From Halomonas alkaliantarctica (lineage in GTDB: Bacteria > Pseudomonadota > Gammaproteobacteria > Pseudomonadales > Halomonadaceae), in assembly GCF_029854215.1 (NCBI RefSeq), contig NZ_CP122961.1:186001-250000 (forward strand): a DNA stretch of 64,000 bases, read 5' to 3'. Of this stretch, positions 27,238 to 36,686 are shown one piece after another; position 1 is the stretch's first letter, and each line of letters starts with the position of its first letter. The notes under the pieces were generated by a model. The model saw only the letters and a program-made list of their open reading frames with translations. It was not told where the DNA came from and did no database searches. Both the position numbers and the translations under genes were made by a program.

Positions 27238-28644
27238 ATGTCAGCCAAGACTCTCGCGCTAATTGAAGAACACGATGTTAAATGGGTAGATCTGCGTTTT
27301 ACCGACACTCGCGGTAAAGAACAGCACGTTACCGTGCCTGCTCGCGATGTGAACGAAGAATTCTTCGAGAATGGCCAAATGTTTGACGGCTCTTCTATTG
27401 AAGGTTGGAAGGGCATTAACGAATCCGACATGATTCTGAGCCCGGAAGATGGTACTGGTTACCTCGACCCCTTCACCGAAGATGCCACGCTGGTTCTGCG
27501 CTGCGACATCATCGAGCCGGCCACTATGCAGGGCTATGATCGTGATCCGCGCTCCATCGCCAAGCGCGCTGAAGCTTATTTAGAGTCTACTGGCCTGGGT
27601 GATACCGCATTTTTCGGTCCTGAGCCTGAGTTCTTCATCTTTGACGAAGTGCATTGGAAGTCTGATATTCAGGGCTCCATGTATAAAATCACTTCTGACG
27701 AAGGTGCATGGGCGACCAATAATCAGGTAGAGGGCGGCAACTTAGGTCACCGTCCGCGCGTTAAAGGCGGCTACTTCCCGGTTCCCCCGGTGGATAGCTT
27801 CCACGATATCCGTGGTGCGATGTGTAACACCCTGGAAGCGATTGGCCAGACCGTCGAGGTTCACCACCACGAAGTTGCTAACGCGGGTCAGAACGAAATC
27901 GGCGTTAAATTCAACACGCTGGTGAAGAAAGCTGACGAAGTTCAGGAAATGAAGTACGTGATTCACAACGTAGCGCATGCTTACGGCAAAACGGCGACCT
28001 TCATGCCGAAGCCGCTGGTTGGCGATAACGGTTCGGGCATGCACGTACACCAGTCGTTCTGGAAAGATGGCCAAAACCAGTTTGCCGGTGACGAGTACGC
28101 TGGCCTGTCTGAAATGGCGCTTTTCTACATTGGCGGCATCATCAAGCACGCCCGTGCACTGAACGCCTTTACCAACGCTTCTACCAACTCGTACAAGCGT
28201 CTGGTGCCAGGTTTTGAAGCGCCGGTTATGCTGGCTTACAGCGCCCGCAACCGTTCTGCTTCAATCCGTATTCCTTACACGGCAAGCCCGAAAGGCAAGC
28301 GCGTTGAAACTCGCTTCCCTGATCCGACCGCCAACCCCTACTTGGCATTCTCTGCCATGTTGATGGCGGGTATCGACGGTATCAAGAATAAGATCCATCC
28401 TGGCGATGCCATGGATAAAAACCTGTACGACCTACCGCCAGAAGAAGGCAAGTCTGTACCGACCGTGGCGCACAGCCTGGATCAAGCACTGGAAGCCCTC
28501 GACGCTGACCGTGCGTTCTTGACCGAAGGCGGTGTGTTCACCGACGAAATGATCGATGCCTACATCGAACTCAAAATGGAAGAAGTGGAGCGTATTCGCA
28601 TGACCACTCACCCCATTGAGTTTGATATGTACTATAGCTGTTAA
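27238..28644 (+). CDS. glnA: Glutamine synthetase, type I
   Basis: GlnA makes glutamine from glutamate, ammonia and ATP as a cytoplasmic dodecamer. The 468-residue product has [20 protein letters not shown], the FDGSSIEGW segment, the metal-site [26 protein letters not shown] and RSASIRIPY. The adenylylation site is present as NLYDLPPEE (the GSI-beta type), so activity should be tuned by GlnE. Upstream sigma-54 and NtrC-like sites tie it to the ntrBC genes that follow at 29.6 kb. AGGA lies before the ATG and a strong terminator follows. Confidence 0.98.
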   Translation: MSAKTLALIEEHDVKWVDLRFTDTRGKEQHVTVPARDVNEEFFENGQMFDGSSIEGWKGINESDMILSPEDGTGYLDPFTEDATLVLRCDIIEPATMQGYDRDPRSIAKRAEAYLESTGLGDTAFFGPEPEFFIFDEVHWKSDIQGSMYKITSDEGAWATNNQVEGGNLGHRPRVKGGYFPVPPVDSFHDIRGAMCNTLEAIGQTVEVHHHEVANAGQNEIGVKFNTLVKKADEVQEMKYVIHNVAHAYGKTATFMPKPLVGDNGSGMHVHQSFWKDGQNQFAGDEYAGLSEMALFYIGGIIKHARALNAFTNASTNSYKRLVPGFEAPVMLAYSARNRSASIRIPYTASPKGKRVETRFPDPTANPYLAFSAMLMAGIDGIKNKIHPGDAMDKNLYDLPPEEGKSVPTVAHSLDQALEALDADRAFLTEGGVFTDEMIDAYIELKMEEVERIRMTTHPIEFDMYYSC

Positions 28645-28726
28645 GTACAGCTGCTAAACAGCGCTGTTAACGGCTAGCTGCTACCATCACCCTGGCGGTG
28701 GCAGACGTTGTTAAAAAACGCTACTC

Positions 28727-28751
28727 AAACCCCGCTTCGGCGGGGTTTTTT
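28727..28751 (+). terminator. glnA terminator
   Basis: CCCCGC-TTCG-GCGGGG forms a UUCG-capped hairpin followed by TTTTTT. Confidence 0.92.
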
Positions 28752-28785
28752 GTTATTGGGGCTGGGCAGCGTTGTAAGGGGTGTT

Positions 28786-29340
28786 ATGAGTAAGATCAAT
28801 ATATTAGCGGTGAGTGGCCTGCTGGCTGCTGTCTTGGGCGTAGCGCTTGCTGGCAGTGCAGCGACGGCGTTCGGGCAAGCGGTTTATCGGGTGACCGATA
28901 AGCACGGCAACGTTACCTTCACCGATAATCCTGGCCGCGGTGGCAAGGCCTTGGAGTTGGCACCGTTGCCTAGCCTACCGCCAGCGTTAAGCGCCGCGCT
29001 CGCCAACCCTAACGTCACAACACCTGCTGATGTACGACCGCGCGGCAAACCGGGGCAGCCCTTTATGCCCTACGATCACTTTTCGATCGCTCTGCCCCAG
29101 CAAGGCGCACAGGTGCCAGAGGGGATGACCGCGGTGGAGGTGGCTATTGCGCCACCGTTGCGCGACGACCACCAGGTGCGCCTGTTAGTGGATGGAGACA
29201 TCAGCCAGACCGCGTTGCACAGCGACGTGTTTTGGCTAACCGGGCTTCCTGCAGGGCGTCACGAGATTCAGGCAGAGCTGCTGGATAGCAGCCAGCGTTT
29301 ACAGCACCGCACGGCAGCGGTGACGATTACGGTTCCTTAA
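28786..29340 (+). CDS. DUF4124 domain protein, exported
   Basis: The 184-residue product has a signal peptide (ILAVSGLLAAVLGVALAGSA, cleavage near AFGQA) followed by the DUF4124 start VYRVTDKHGNVTFTDNP. The rest has an Ig-like or carbohydrate-binding-like beta pattern (VRLLVDGDISQTALHSDVFWLTGLPAGRHEI). GAGTAAGGGGTG precedes the chosen ATG at 28786; an earlier in-frame ATG overlaps the glnA terminator and is unlikely. DUF4124 genes often lie between glnA and ntrB in this group. Function unknown. Confidence 0.88.
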   Translation: MSKINILAVSGLLAAVLGVALAGSAATAFGQAVYRVTDKHGNVTFTDNPGRGGKALELAPLPSLPPALSAALANPNVTTPADVRPRGKPGQPFMPYDHFSIALPQQGAQVPEGMTAVEVAIAPPLRDDHQVRLLVDGDISQTALHSDVFWLTGLPAGRHEIQAELLDSSQRLQHRTAAVTITVP

Positions 29341-29413
29341 AAGCGCTTTCATAAGCGAGATTAGAAAAACGCTACCAAACAGCAACCCTAAAGATTCCCT
29401 TTCAAAAACTATG

Positions 29414-29430
29414 TGCACTAAAATGGTGCA
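29414..29430. promoter_or_regulatory. NtrC box upstream of ntrB
   Basis: TGCACTAAAATGGTGCA is a perfect match to the NtrC dyad TGCAC-N5-TGGTGCA and lies about 110 bp upstream of a sigma-54 promoter. A second, weaker dyad is seen near 29505-29524. Confidence 0.85.
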
Positions 29431-29525
29431 TTAATGAGAGCGTTTGACGCAGTGAGTGCGCTAAAACGATTCACCCTCTTCCGTTGCGATGCCCGCAAGC
29501 CGTGCAAATGGGCATAGGTGCATAG

Positions 29526-29542
29526 TTGGCGCGCTTTTTGCA
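29526..29542 (+). promoter_or_regulatory. Sigma-54 promoter of ntrBC
   Basis: TTGGCGCGCTTTTTGCA has GG and GC ten bases apart and the usual T-run between, close to the consensus -24/-12 element. Transcription would start near 29554, about 30 nt before ntrB. Confidence 0.85.
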
Positions 29543-29582
29543 GTTCCCTCATTGATCATCCACCTGTAGGTCTGTATCGGCG

Positions 29583-30671
29583 ATGGAAGACGTGATTTTT
29601 CAGGACACCACTATGCATCAGCGTTTGCTTGAACATCTCACCACGGCGGTATTGCTGCTAGACGGCGAGCTGCGTGTGCGCTGGATGAACCCTGCCGCTG
29701 AAGCGTTGTTAGCGGTCAGCCTTAGCCGCGTTCAAGGGATTAGCCTGGATACGCTACTCGGCGGGGATCAAAGCATTGACGATGTATTAGCCAAGGCGCG
29801 GGATGCGTTTCACCCTTTTACCCAGCGTGAAGCGCGCATTACGCCGCTTAATAGTGAATCGCTCACCGTTGACTACACGGTGACGCCGCTATCCGAGGAT
29901 GAGCTGTTGCTGGAAGTGGAGCCGCGGGATCGGCTGATGCAGATCTCCCGTGAAGAGGCGCTAACTACCCGCCAGGAGACCATTAAGGTGCTGGCCCGCG
30001 GGCTCGCCCACGAAGTCAAAAACCCCCTGGGTGGCATCCGCGGGGCAGCACAGCTACTAGAGCGAGATCTAGACGACCCGGCGCTGCGCGAATATACCCA
30101 TATCATTGTGGAAGAGGTGGATAGGCTGCGCGACCTGGTCGATTCCATGCTCGGCCCTAACCGAATTCTTAAACACGAGCCGGTCAATATTCACAAAGTG
30201 CTTGAGCGGGTGCGGGCGCTGATGATTGCCGAGCACCCTTGCGTGTCGATTAGCCGTGATTACGACCCCAGCTTGCCCGACCTTTCCGGCGATGAGTCAC
30301 AAATGATTCAGGCGGTTCTCAATGTGGCTCGCAACGCAGTTCAGGCCATGAGCGATGCGCAAACGCCGGAGCCTTGTTTAATACTGCGCACCCGCGCCCG
30401 TCGCCAGTTCACCCTTGGCGCTGAACGCCACCGGCTGGTCAGTGAAGTCGCGGTCATCGATAACGGCCCCGGCATTCCCGTCGCGCTGCAAGAAACGCTG
30501 TTTTACCCCATGGTGTCGGGGCGCGCGGAAGGCAGCGGTCTTGGGCTCTCTATCGCCCAATCGATCTTGCACCAGCATCAAGGCTTGATCGAATGCGACT
30601 CACGCCCTGGACACACCGAATTTCGTTTACTGATTCCCATGGTTGTTAATTTCACCGGAGAAGCGTCATGA
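29583..30671 (+). CDS. glnL: Nitrogen regulation sensor kinase NtrB
   Basis: NtrB phosphorylates or dephosphorylates NtrC under control of PII. The 362-residue cytoplasmic protein has a PAS domain (AVLLLDGELRVRWMNPAAEALL), the phospho-accepting H-box near His143 (GLAHEVKNPLGGIRGAAQLLE), the N-box (NVARNAVQAM), DNGPGIP and GSGLGLSIAQSI. It has no membrane segment, as expected. Its stop overlaps the ntrC start as ATGA. Promoter elements indicate NtrC-dependent autocontrol. Confidence 0.96.
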   Translation: MEDVIFQDTTMHQRLLEHLTTAVLLLDGELRVRWMNPAAEALLAVSLSRVQGISLDTLLGGDQSIDDVLAKARDAFHPFTQREARITPLNSESLTVDYTVTPLSEDELLLEVEPRDRLMQISREEALTTRQETIKVLARGLAHEVKNPLGGIRGAAQLLERDLDDPALREYTHIIVEEVDRLRDLVDSMLGPNRILKHEPVNIHKVLERVRALMIAEHPCVSISRDYDPSLPDLSGDESQMIQAVLNVARNAVQAMSDAQTPEPCLILRTRARRQFTLGAERHRLVSEVAVIDNGPGIPVALQETLFYPMVSGRAEGSGLGLSIAQSILHQHQGLIECDSRPGHTEFRLLIPMVVNFTGEAS

Positions 30672-32095
30672 CTGAGGCTGCACGTAATGATGTTGCGCGG
30701 GTGGTCATTGTCGATGATGACCGAGCTATCCGCTGGGTTCTGGAACGCGCGTTGGCGCAACCCGACCTTGACGTTGAGTGTATTGAGCGTGCCGACGTTG
30801 CCCTGACGCGCTTGTTGGAAAACCCACCCGACGTGTTGGTCACCGACATCCGCATGCCGGGTATCGACGGGCTGGACTTGATGGCGCGGGTGCGTGAAGC
30901 GCATCCCGACCTGCCGGTGATCGTGATGACCGCGCACTCCGACCTGGACAGCGCCGTGGCATCGTATCAAGGCGGGGCGTTTGAATACCTACCCAAGCCG
31001 TTTGATGTCGACGAGGCCCTGGCGCTGGTGCGCCGCGCCGTGGCCCACGCTCGTGAACGCCAGCGTCCGGTCACCGTGCCGGAAGGTTTAAACGCCGAAA
31101 TTATCGGTGAGGCGCCGGCCATGCAGGAGGTGTTTCGCGCCATTGGTCGCCTTTCCCATTCGCATATCACGGTGCTGATTAACGGTGAGTCGGGTACCGG
31201 CAAAGAGCGCGTTGCCCAGGCACTCCATCAGCATAGCCCGCGGGCGGGCAAGCCGTTTATCGCCCTCAATATGGCGGCGATTCCCCGCGACTTGATTGAA
31301 TCTGAGCTGTTTGGTCACGAAAAGGGGGCGTTTACCGGCGCGGCTCAGCAGCGCCAGGGGCGGTTTGAGCAGGCCAACGGCGGTACGCTGTTTTTAGACG
31401 AAATAGGCGATATGCCCTCTGAAACCCAAACGCGCTTACTGCGCGTGTTGGCCGATGGGGAGTTCTATCGCGTTGGCGGGCATACGCCGGTCAAAGTGGA
31501 TGTACGTATCATCGCCGCTACCCACCAAAACCTGGAAGTGTTGGTGGACGACGGTCGCTTCCGGGAGGATTTGTTCCACCGCCTGAACGTGATCCGTATC
31601 CACCTGCCCAAGCTTGCCGAGCGCCGCGAGGATATCCCGCGCTTAACGCGGCACTTTTTAGCCGAAGCGGCGAAGGAGCTAACGACCGATATCAAGGTGC
31701 TGACCAGCGAAGCGGAAGCCCACCTAACGCGTTTGCCGTGGCCCGGCAACGTGAGGCAGTTAGAAAATATCTGCCGCTGGCTCACCGTGATGGCGTCAGG
31801 GCGTGAAATTCTGGTTGAAGATTTACCCCCGGAGCTGCGTTCACCCAGCGCTTCGGAAAGCAGTGCCCACGGCGATTGGCGCACGGCGTTTCGCGACTGG
31901 GCAGATCATGCCTTGGCCGAAGGCCATACCCATTTGCTGGAAGAAGCGGTGCCCGATTTTGAGCGGATTCTGATTGAGACAGCGCTAAAACATACCGGCG
32001 GGCGTAAAGGTGAAGCCGCAGAGCTGTTGGGCTGGGGGCGCAATACGCTCACGCGTAAACTGAAAACATTATTACCGGCACTCGCTGACGAGTAA
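30668..32095 (+). CDS. glnG: Nitrogen regulation response regulator NtrC
   Basis: NtrC is the sigma-54 activator for nitrogen-starvation genes. The 475-residue product has a receiver domain with Asp60 ([12 protein letters not shown]), an AAA+ domain with Walker A GESGTGKE and the sigma-54 contact [14 protein letters not shown] as Walker B, and a Fis-type helix-turn-helix at the C-terminus ([23 protein letters not shown]). It is translationally coupled to ntrB. The last codons lie in a 15-bp palindrome shared with the end of chaN. Confidence 0.97.
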   Translation: MTEAARNDVARVVIVDDDRAIRWVLERALAQPDLDVECIERADVALTRLLENPPDVLVTDIRMPGIDGLDLMARVREAHPDLPVIVMTAHSDLDSAVASYQGGAFEYLPKPFDVDEALALVRRAVAHARERQRPVTVPEGLNAEIIGEAPAMQEVFRAIGRLSHSHITVLINGESGTGKERVAQALHQHSPRAGKPFIALNMAAIPRDLIESELFGHEKGAFTGAAQQRQGRFEQANGGTLFLDEIGDMPSETQTRLLRVLADGEFYRVGGHTPVKVDVRIIAATHQNLEVLVDDGRFREDLFHRLNVIRIHLPKLAERREDIPRLTRHFLAEAAKELTTDIKVLTSEAEAHLTRLPWPGNVRQLENICRWLTVMASGREILVEDLPPELRSPSASESSAHGDWRTAFRDWADHALAEGHTHLLEEAVPDFERILIETALKHTGGRKGEAAELLGWGRNTLTRKLKTLLPALADE

Positions 32096-32114
32096 TTGCT
32101 ACTCGTCAGCGAGT
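32080..32114. terminator. Bidirectional terminator shared by ntrC and chaN
   Basis: ACTCGCTGACGAGTA and TACTCGTCAGCGAGT form a perfect 15-bp stem with a 5-nt loop spanning both stop codons. The palindrome is coding on both strands: it ends both proteins with the same residues LADE. TATATAT follows on the plus side; the T-run is modest. Confidence 0.7.
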
Positions 32115-32971
32115 ATATATATCACATCGGCCAGGGTGGGGTCGGGCAGTGTGCAGTCGCTCATTTCCCAGGGCAGCAGGCTCACGGTGTCGTTAACACC
32201 AAAGGCCTTGAGCTGGTAGGCAATGCCTTCGTTGTAGGTCACATGGCCTAGCCCTATTAAGCCCACTGCCAGGGCACCGCCCTGCGTGGCTTCTGCTAAG
32301 CGCTGGGCCATGGCGGTATCCCAGGTGAGCTGGGCTTGAATAAAGCGCTCAAGTGCTTCGGGGTCATCGCCCATCGCGTGCTGATTAAACACCTCGGTGA
32401 GCCTTGAGCGGTAACTGACGCTGGCGGGCTGTGGCGGCTGCATTGCATGGCGTTCATCCGCGGGCACGTGCTCCCAGCCATCATTGACCAGTCGCTGGCG
32501 CAGGTCGGGGGCGATATTGAGCGCGACCAACGGAATATTTGCCATCCGGGCAAACTCTAAAATCGGCATATACAGCGCTGAATCAAATCCCCACGCCTCG
32601 TCCCACTGCGTTTGTTCAAGCATGGCGTCTGTATCTAATTCGCCGGCGAGCCAGGCATCAAGGGTCGGTTGAGCGCTGCGCGGAAGCATCTCCAAGCCAA
32701 TGACAAGATCATCGCGAAGAGCATGCAGTCCCGCGAGGGTATGCAGCTGCCAGCGGTGGTGGGCTATTTCATCGTGCTGCTCACCCAGCAATACCACTTG
32801 TTGCTGGGCAACGGTCGGCAGCAGATCACTACTGGCGAGTGGCTGCTCTTCCTGCCACCACTGCCCTGGGCTTGGGCAGGCCGCCAAAGCGACGCTGGGC
32901 AGCAGGTTAACTAGCGCTAAAACCGCTAGTAAGCCATAGCGGTGTCTATGGCAGTTATTGTGTCGCTTCAA
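32099..32971 (-). CDS. ChaN-like haem-binding uptake protein (DUF399)
   Basis: The 290-residue product resembles ChaN, an iron-regulated haem-binding lipoprotein of the Tiki/TraB-like fold: VVLLGEQHDEIAHHRWQL near the start, GLEMLPRSAQPTLDAWLAG, then MAQRLAEATQGGALAVGLIGLGHVTYNEGI. The N-terminus has a hydrophobic stretch (YGLLAVLALVNLLPSVALAACPS) with a cysteine after the signal, so it may be a lipoprotein. The start is uncertain: I used a TTG at 32971, inside the end of the upstream DUF6435 gene; longer frames would overlap that gene completely. Confidence 0.75.
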   Translation of the reverse strand: MKRHNNCHRHRYGLLAVLALVNLLPSVALAACPSPGQWWQEEQPLASSDLLPTVAQQQVVLLGEQHDEIAHHRWQLHTLAGLHALRDDLVIGLEMLPRSAQPTLDAWLAGELDTDAMLEQTQWDEAWGFDSALYMPILEFARMANIPLVALNIAPDLRQRLVNDGWEHVPADERHAMQPPQPASVSYRSRLTEVFNQHAMGDDPEALERFIQAQLTWDTAMAQRLAEATQGGALAVGLIGLGHVTYNEGIAYQLKAFGVNDTVSLLPWEMSDCTLPDPTLADVIYILADE

Positions 32972-33128
32972 TGCGCCTGATCTCGGCAAGTAACGCTTCT
33001 GCTTCTTCGGTAAGCGTGGCATTGGCACGCATATCGCCATTGCGTGAAGCCTCCATGGCGGCTTGTAGTTTGCGCTCATACTCTTGCTGAAGCTTCTTTT
33101 TGGGGTCGCGCTTAAACATGCCTAACAT
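32955..33128 (-). CDS. DUF6435 family small protein
   Basis: The 57-residue product MLGMFKRDPKKKLQQEYERK... is a charged, probably helical protein with the FKRDPKKKLQ start and NGDMRANATLTEEAEALLAEI tail typical of DUF6435. AGGAG lies seven bases before the ATG at 33128. It overlaps or abuts chaN and may be its operon partner. Function unknown. Confidence 0.85.
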   Translation of the reverse strand: MLGMFKRDPKKKLQQEYERKLQAAMEASRNGDMRANATLTEEAEALLAEIRRIEATQ

Positions 33129-33217
33129 GAGTAATCTCCTCACTATCTACGTTATGGTGTACACCATTTGTATAGGTTTAGAGCGCTCGTGTCGAATGTT
33201 TGTTTCAGCTAGCCTTT

Positions 33218-33745
33218 TTAATCGTAGTGAGTAGGCGCGGCGCACTGACGTAAAAAACGCTCAAAATCGCATAAAATAGTTTCCAGGCTGGCGTGCAGGC
33301 GATGATCATCGTCGACCATCCGCAGCGACAGGCGCTGTAGACGGGCACGCTCAATCACTGGTTCAGGAGCCACCACATCGTCACGCCAGCCGTGAATGAT
33401 GTGCGTGTGCTGTGCCTGGATCGTGAGTGACGTTTGAGGGTAATCAGCTAAGCCCAGCGCTGGAGCTAGCAGAAAGCAGCCCAATACCGGCTGTTGAGCG
33501 CTAACCGCCGCGCTTAGCCAGCCCCCTAAACTGGAGCCCGCCAGCACACACTGGGCAGGGTCGTCACCGCGCTCGGCTAACACCCCCAGCAAGTGTTGAA
33601 GGCGCTGCTGTGGCTCTGCCATGCCCCGGTAATCCATAACAACGGGCTCACAGTCATCCAACTTTTCAGCGACCCCTTTCAGCGCCTGGGTTTTCAGTGC
33701 GCCCGGCCCGCTCTCAAGGCCATGGGACAGATAAACAGTCATCAT
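33218..33745 (-). CDS. YqiA/YcfP-like alpha/beta hydrolase
   Basis: The 175-residue product is a small esterase-like hydrolase: YLSHGLESGPGALKTQAL start, nucleophile elbow AGSSLGGWLSAAV, FLLAPALGL, IIHGWRDDVV with a likely catalytic Asp and DDDHRL with the His. Members of this family hydrolyse short acyl esters; the cellular substrate is unknown. Either of two adjacent ATGs could start it. It ends just before an entericidin-like gene on the same strand would begin. Confidence 0.85.
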   Translation of the reverse strand: MMTVYLSHGLESGPGALKTQALKGVAEKLDDCEPVVMDYRGMAEPQQRLQHLLGVLAERGDDPAQCVLAGSSLGGWLSAAVSAQQPVLGCFLLAPALGLADYPQTSLTIQAQHTHIIHGWRDDVVAPEPVIERARLQRLSLRMVDDDHRLHASLETILCDFERFLRQCAAPTHYD

Positions 33746-33750
33746 AACGT

Positions 33751-33882
33751 TTAGCTCGCTGCGCGCTGGATAGCTTCACCACCCTGTTTTAGGTCTTCTC
33801 CAGCACCACGAACGGTATTACAGCCACTCACGAGCAGCAGCGTCACCAACATTACGGTACTAAGGGCAATAATGCGTTTCAT
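33751..33882 (-). CDS. Entericidin-like small lipoprotein
   Basis: The 43-residue product MKRIIALSTVMLVTLLLVSG-CNTVRGAGEDLKQGGEAIQRAAS is an entericidin A/B-type lipoprotein: a short signal with lipobox LVSGC, then the NTVRGAGEDLKQGGEAI core. AAGGAG precedes the ATG at 33882. Entericidins are outer-membrane-associated peptides linked to stress and programmed lysis. The gene is too short to be caught by usual length filters. Confidence 0.9.
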   Translation of the reverse strand: MKRIIALSTVMLVTLLLVSGCNTVRGAGEDLKQGGEAIQRAAS

Positions 33883-34581
33883 AGAAGTCTCCTTGAAGGC
33901 ATGTGATTCAAAGGCAGTTAATAAATAGAAAATAACCGCTGTCGTGACGAATCGCTACGGTTTTCAATGCGTTTAGGCATCGAGGGCTTAACAGTGTGTC
34001 CCAAACCCGGGTGCTTATGTCGCATGTGTCACTTCTATACATGAAAATGCGAATTGGAAGAGGTTTTCTTATCAAGTTTTGTTTTTATAAATCATTGTTT
34101 ATTAATTGAATTTTTAGTTATTGGCATGGATTGGCTTATTGCCTGCAGGTACTGTATGTGTGCTAGTTAGTTAGCTAAAAAATGCAGTTATTGAGTTTTA
34201 GCCATTTTGAGATTTTTCACCAGAAACTAAGTGAGTGGGCTAACAGTAAAAAGGAAGGCAGGGAGCCGAAAAACGAACAGGATGTTAAAGGACACTTAGC
34301 TCACTCACTGGTTGCAGCGCAAGGAGGCGCTGTTCATCAAACCAAGGAGTGGGGCGATGCGAAACGACCATCCCATGAAAATGGGGTGGTTTTTTTGCGT
34401 GCGCAATTTGCTATAAGTGTTTGATTTTAATTTTCTTTTTTAGCATCCGTTGTTATGCGGCACTCGCACGGAGTGCAACCACACAGATTAATGCGTTGTT
34501 TTGGTCTATCCTTCGATGAAATCAAAATGCAGCGGTTAGAAAACGTCAACGTAACGACCGCGCACCATCAGGGACAAGATT
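33883..34581. other. Gene-poor, AT-rich intergenic stretch
   Basis: This 700-bp stretch is clearly richer in A and T than its surroundings, especially at 34040-34180. A frame at 34182-34424 lacks a ribosome site and runs through a terminator, so I do not call it. The only clear element is the terminator at 34367-34396, which has no obvious upstream gene and may end a small RNA. Confidence 0.6.
34367..34396 (+). terminator. Orphan rho-independent terminator
   Basis: ACCATCCC and GGGGTGGT pair around an 8-nt loop and are followed by TTTTTT. No clear gene ends here. A 19-codon frame (ATG at 34357, MRNDHPMKMGWFFCVRNLL) with AAGGAG upstream overlaps the hairpin and is probably not a gene. Confidence 0.75.
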
Positions 34582-34713
34582 ATGGCTATGGCATTGATGT
34601 TATGCATGTTTGTTTTGTTCTTAGGGTTTTCAGGGCTGGGCGTGTATATGATGTTTAAGACATCATTCATGGCTAGAATTGATGAGTGTGATGATATGCC
34701 CCCCGATATCTAA
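34582..34713 (+). CDS. Small single-pass membrane protein
   Basis: The 43-residue product MAMALMLCMFVLFLGFSG... ends MARIDECDDMPPDI: one long hydrophobic helix and an acidic tail. The ribosome site is weak (GGGACAAG), but a good terminator follows 30 bp later, which supports a real transcript. No family recognised. Confidence 0.5.
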   Translation: MAMALMLCMFVLFLGFSGLGVYMMFKTSFMARIDECDDMPPDI

Positions 34714-34742
34714 CTCTTTGCTTTGAAAGAAAAAGCAGTAAT

Positions 34743-34764
34743 GCCCGCATCGGCGGGCGTTTTT
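34743..34764 (+). terminator. Terminator after the small membrane protein
   Basis: GCCCGC-ATCGG-GCGGGC followed by GTTTTT. Confidence 0.8.
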
Positions 34765-34798
34765 GCGTTGGCTGTCTATAAAGTGACAATAACGCGCT

Positions 34799-35338
34799 TC
34801 ACCCCATCCAGTAGAGGCTGGTCAAGGCAAAAGCGTAGCCCATCGCGGCCCCAGCCAGTACATCGCTGACATAGTGCAGCCCTAACCCTACCCGCGAGAT
34901 CGCTATTAGTAACGTTAATGGCAACACTACCGGCAACAGCCAGGGCGTGTGGGCGGCGACTAAGACGCTAAACATCACCGCGTGCATGGTGTGGCCGCTG
35001 GGAAAACTATAACGGTCGCGGGCCGGTTCACAGCACTCAATGCCTCCACCGTAAGTAATAAAGGGCCGTTCACGGCATAAGCGTGTTTTTACTAGCCGAT
35101 AAACTGCCACGGCAAATAGAGCGATAACGCTGTACTGAAATACCCGCCAAACGCCATTGGGTTGAAGCCAGGGCTGGGCGAGAATCAGCAACACCCAAAC
35201 TGGCCAATCGCCTAAGCGGCTGGCGGCCTGAAGCGTGATTCGCCAGGGGCGGTAGATCGATAGCCGCGATACACGCTGGCAGAGTTGCCACTCCAGCAGG
35301 TCAAGACGGTCAAATACGACAAGCGGACGCGGGCGCAT
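34799..35338 (-). CDS. PAP2-family membrane phosphatase
   Basis: The 179-residue product has the three motifs of type 2 phosphatidic acid phosphatases: KTRLCRERPF, SFPSGHTMHAV and SRVGLGLHYVSDVLAG, with about five membrane helices. Such enzymes remove phosphate from lipid phosphates such as PA, PGP or undecaprenyl pyrophosphate. The ATG at 35338 lies inside the end of the glycosyltransferase gene, a 29-bp overlap, so the two are co-transcribed and may work together on a glycolipid. Confidence 0.85.
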   Translation of the reverse strand: MRPRPLVVFDRLDLLEWQLCQRVSRLSIYRPWRITLQAASRLGDWPVWVLLILAQPWLQPNGVWRVFQYSVIALFAVAVYRLVKTRLCRERPFITYGGGIECCEPARDRYSFPSGHTMHAVMFSVLVAAHTPWLLPVVLPLTLLIAISRVGLGLHYVSDVLAGAAMGYAFALTSLYWMG

Positions 35339-36464
35339 GATGAGCCTCCTGGGCTTGGTGTAGGTAACGCAAAAATTGCTCGGCAATACCCGTCCAGCTC
35401 TGCTCAAGGGCACGTAAACGCGCCACTCGACCTAAACGAGCGTAGTCAGCGGCGTGTTGGCATAGCGCCACCGCTGCCTGTTGAAAAGCATCACTATTGC
35501 CAGCGGGAACGGTGACACCGTTATGGCCGCTGTTAATGAGTTCGGCGCTGGCCGCGTGGTCATAGGCCACCACGGCCAAGCCGCTGGCCATGGCTTCCGC
35601 CACCACATTGCCCCAGGTTTCGGAAAGCGAAGGGAAAATAAACAGGTCGGCGCTGGCATAGTGGCGAGCGAGTGAATCCTGCCCCACGAAACCGGTGAAA
35701 TGGGCATCGGGTAGCGCCTTTTCCAGCTGCGCCCGTGCGGGGCCGTCGCCGACGATCACCTGTGCGATATCGGGCCGCACTTCACGCATGGCTTGAAAGC
35801 TTTCATGGAGCAAGGTGAGGTTTTTTTCTGCGGCTAAACGGCCAACGTAAAGGGCCACCGGCTGATGCTCGCTAACCCCCCAGCGCTGGCGCAATTGCGC
35901 ATCGCGATGGTTGGGGGAGAAGCGCTCACCATCCAGCCCGCGTGACAGCACATGGACACCCCTAATCCCTTGACGATGCAGTGCTTTAGCCTGCTGATGG
36001 GTAGGTACTAACGTTAGGTCACAGCCATTATGGAAGTAGCGTAGATAGCGCCGAGTGGTCGAGGACAGCCAATTGACACCATAATCTTCGCAGTAGTGGT
36101 CAAAGTTGGTGTGCCAGCCCGCTACCAGGGGGATATTGAGTTGCCGCGCCGCTTGGCGTGCCGCCCAACCGAGGGGGCCTTGCGTTGCTAAGTAGATAAC
36201 GTCGGGGCGATGTTGGCGCCAAAAACGGCGTAGCGTGGCGGGCCTCACCAGTCCTACCTGCACATCTGAGTAGCCGGGTAAGGCAAGGCGCTGTACCTGT
36301 AATTCGCGGTTAATGCCGGTCGCATTACCCGAGACCCGTGGGCGAGGGCGGATCACATCAACCGGCACTCCTTGCCGGTTAAGTTCATAGCTTAACCGGC
36401 TAAGCGTATGAGCAACGCCATTAATGTCCGGTGACCATGTTTCACTAACGATGCAGAGCCGCAT
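35310..36464 (-). CDS. GT4 family glycosyltransferase
   Basis: The 384-residue product starts MRLCIVSETWSPDINGVAHTL, the pattern of MgtA/PimB-like GT4 enzymes that add glucose or mannose to diacylglycerol or other lipids. The GT-B acceptor part includes TQGPLGWAARQAARQ and HTNFDHY; the donor part has VGDGPARAQLEKALPDAHFTGF and the E-x7-E motif FPSLSETWGNVVAEAMASG. It precedes and overlaps a PAP2 phosphatase gene; a lipid glycosylation role is inferred. Confidence 0.88.
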   Translation of the reverse strand: MRLCIVSETWSPDINGVAHTLSRLSYELNRQGVPVDVIRPRPRVSGNATGINRELQVQRLALPGYSDVQVGLVRPATLRRFWRQHRPDVIYLATQGPLGWAARQAARQLNIPLVAGWHTNFDHYCEDYGVNWLSSTTRRYLRYFHNGCDLTLVPTHQQAKALHRQGIRGVHVLSRGLDGERFSPNHRDAQLRQRWGVSEHQPVALYVGRLAAEKNLTLLHESFQAMREVRPDIAQVIVGDGPARAQLEKALPDAHFTGFVGQDSLARHYASADLFIFPSLSETWGNVVAEAMASGLAVVAYDHAASAELINSGHNGVTVPAGNSDAFQQAAVALCQHAADYARLGRVARLRALEQSWTGIAEQFLRYLHQAQEAHHAPASACRI

Positions 36465-36686
36465 GAGCGATTCATCCCTTTATCACGTTTTCATACAGTC
36501 TGGGAGGGAAGAGTGACACTGCCGCGTCAAAGAGGTGAATAAGTGATGACACGCTTAGAAAATTTAGCCAGTAAGGGTAATAAAGTGCGGCGAACATAAT
36601 GCGCTGGCCTCGAACGCATAACATCCTTCGATGGACTCTCTTTACTGCTAAGGTGTCTGAACACCGATATGAAAGGAGTCATTTAA

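Noticed and set aside
34182..34424. 80-codon open frame
   Set aside because: No ribosome site, low coding character, and it runs through a rho-independent terminator.
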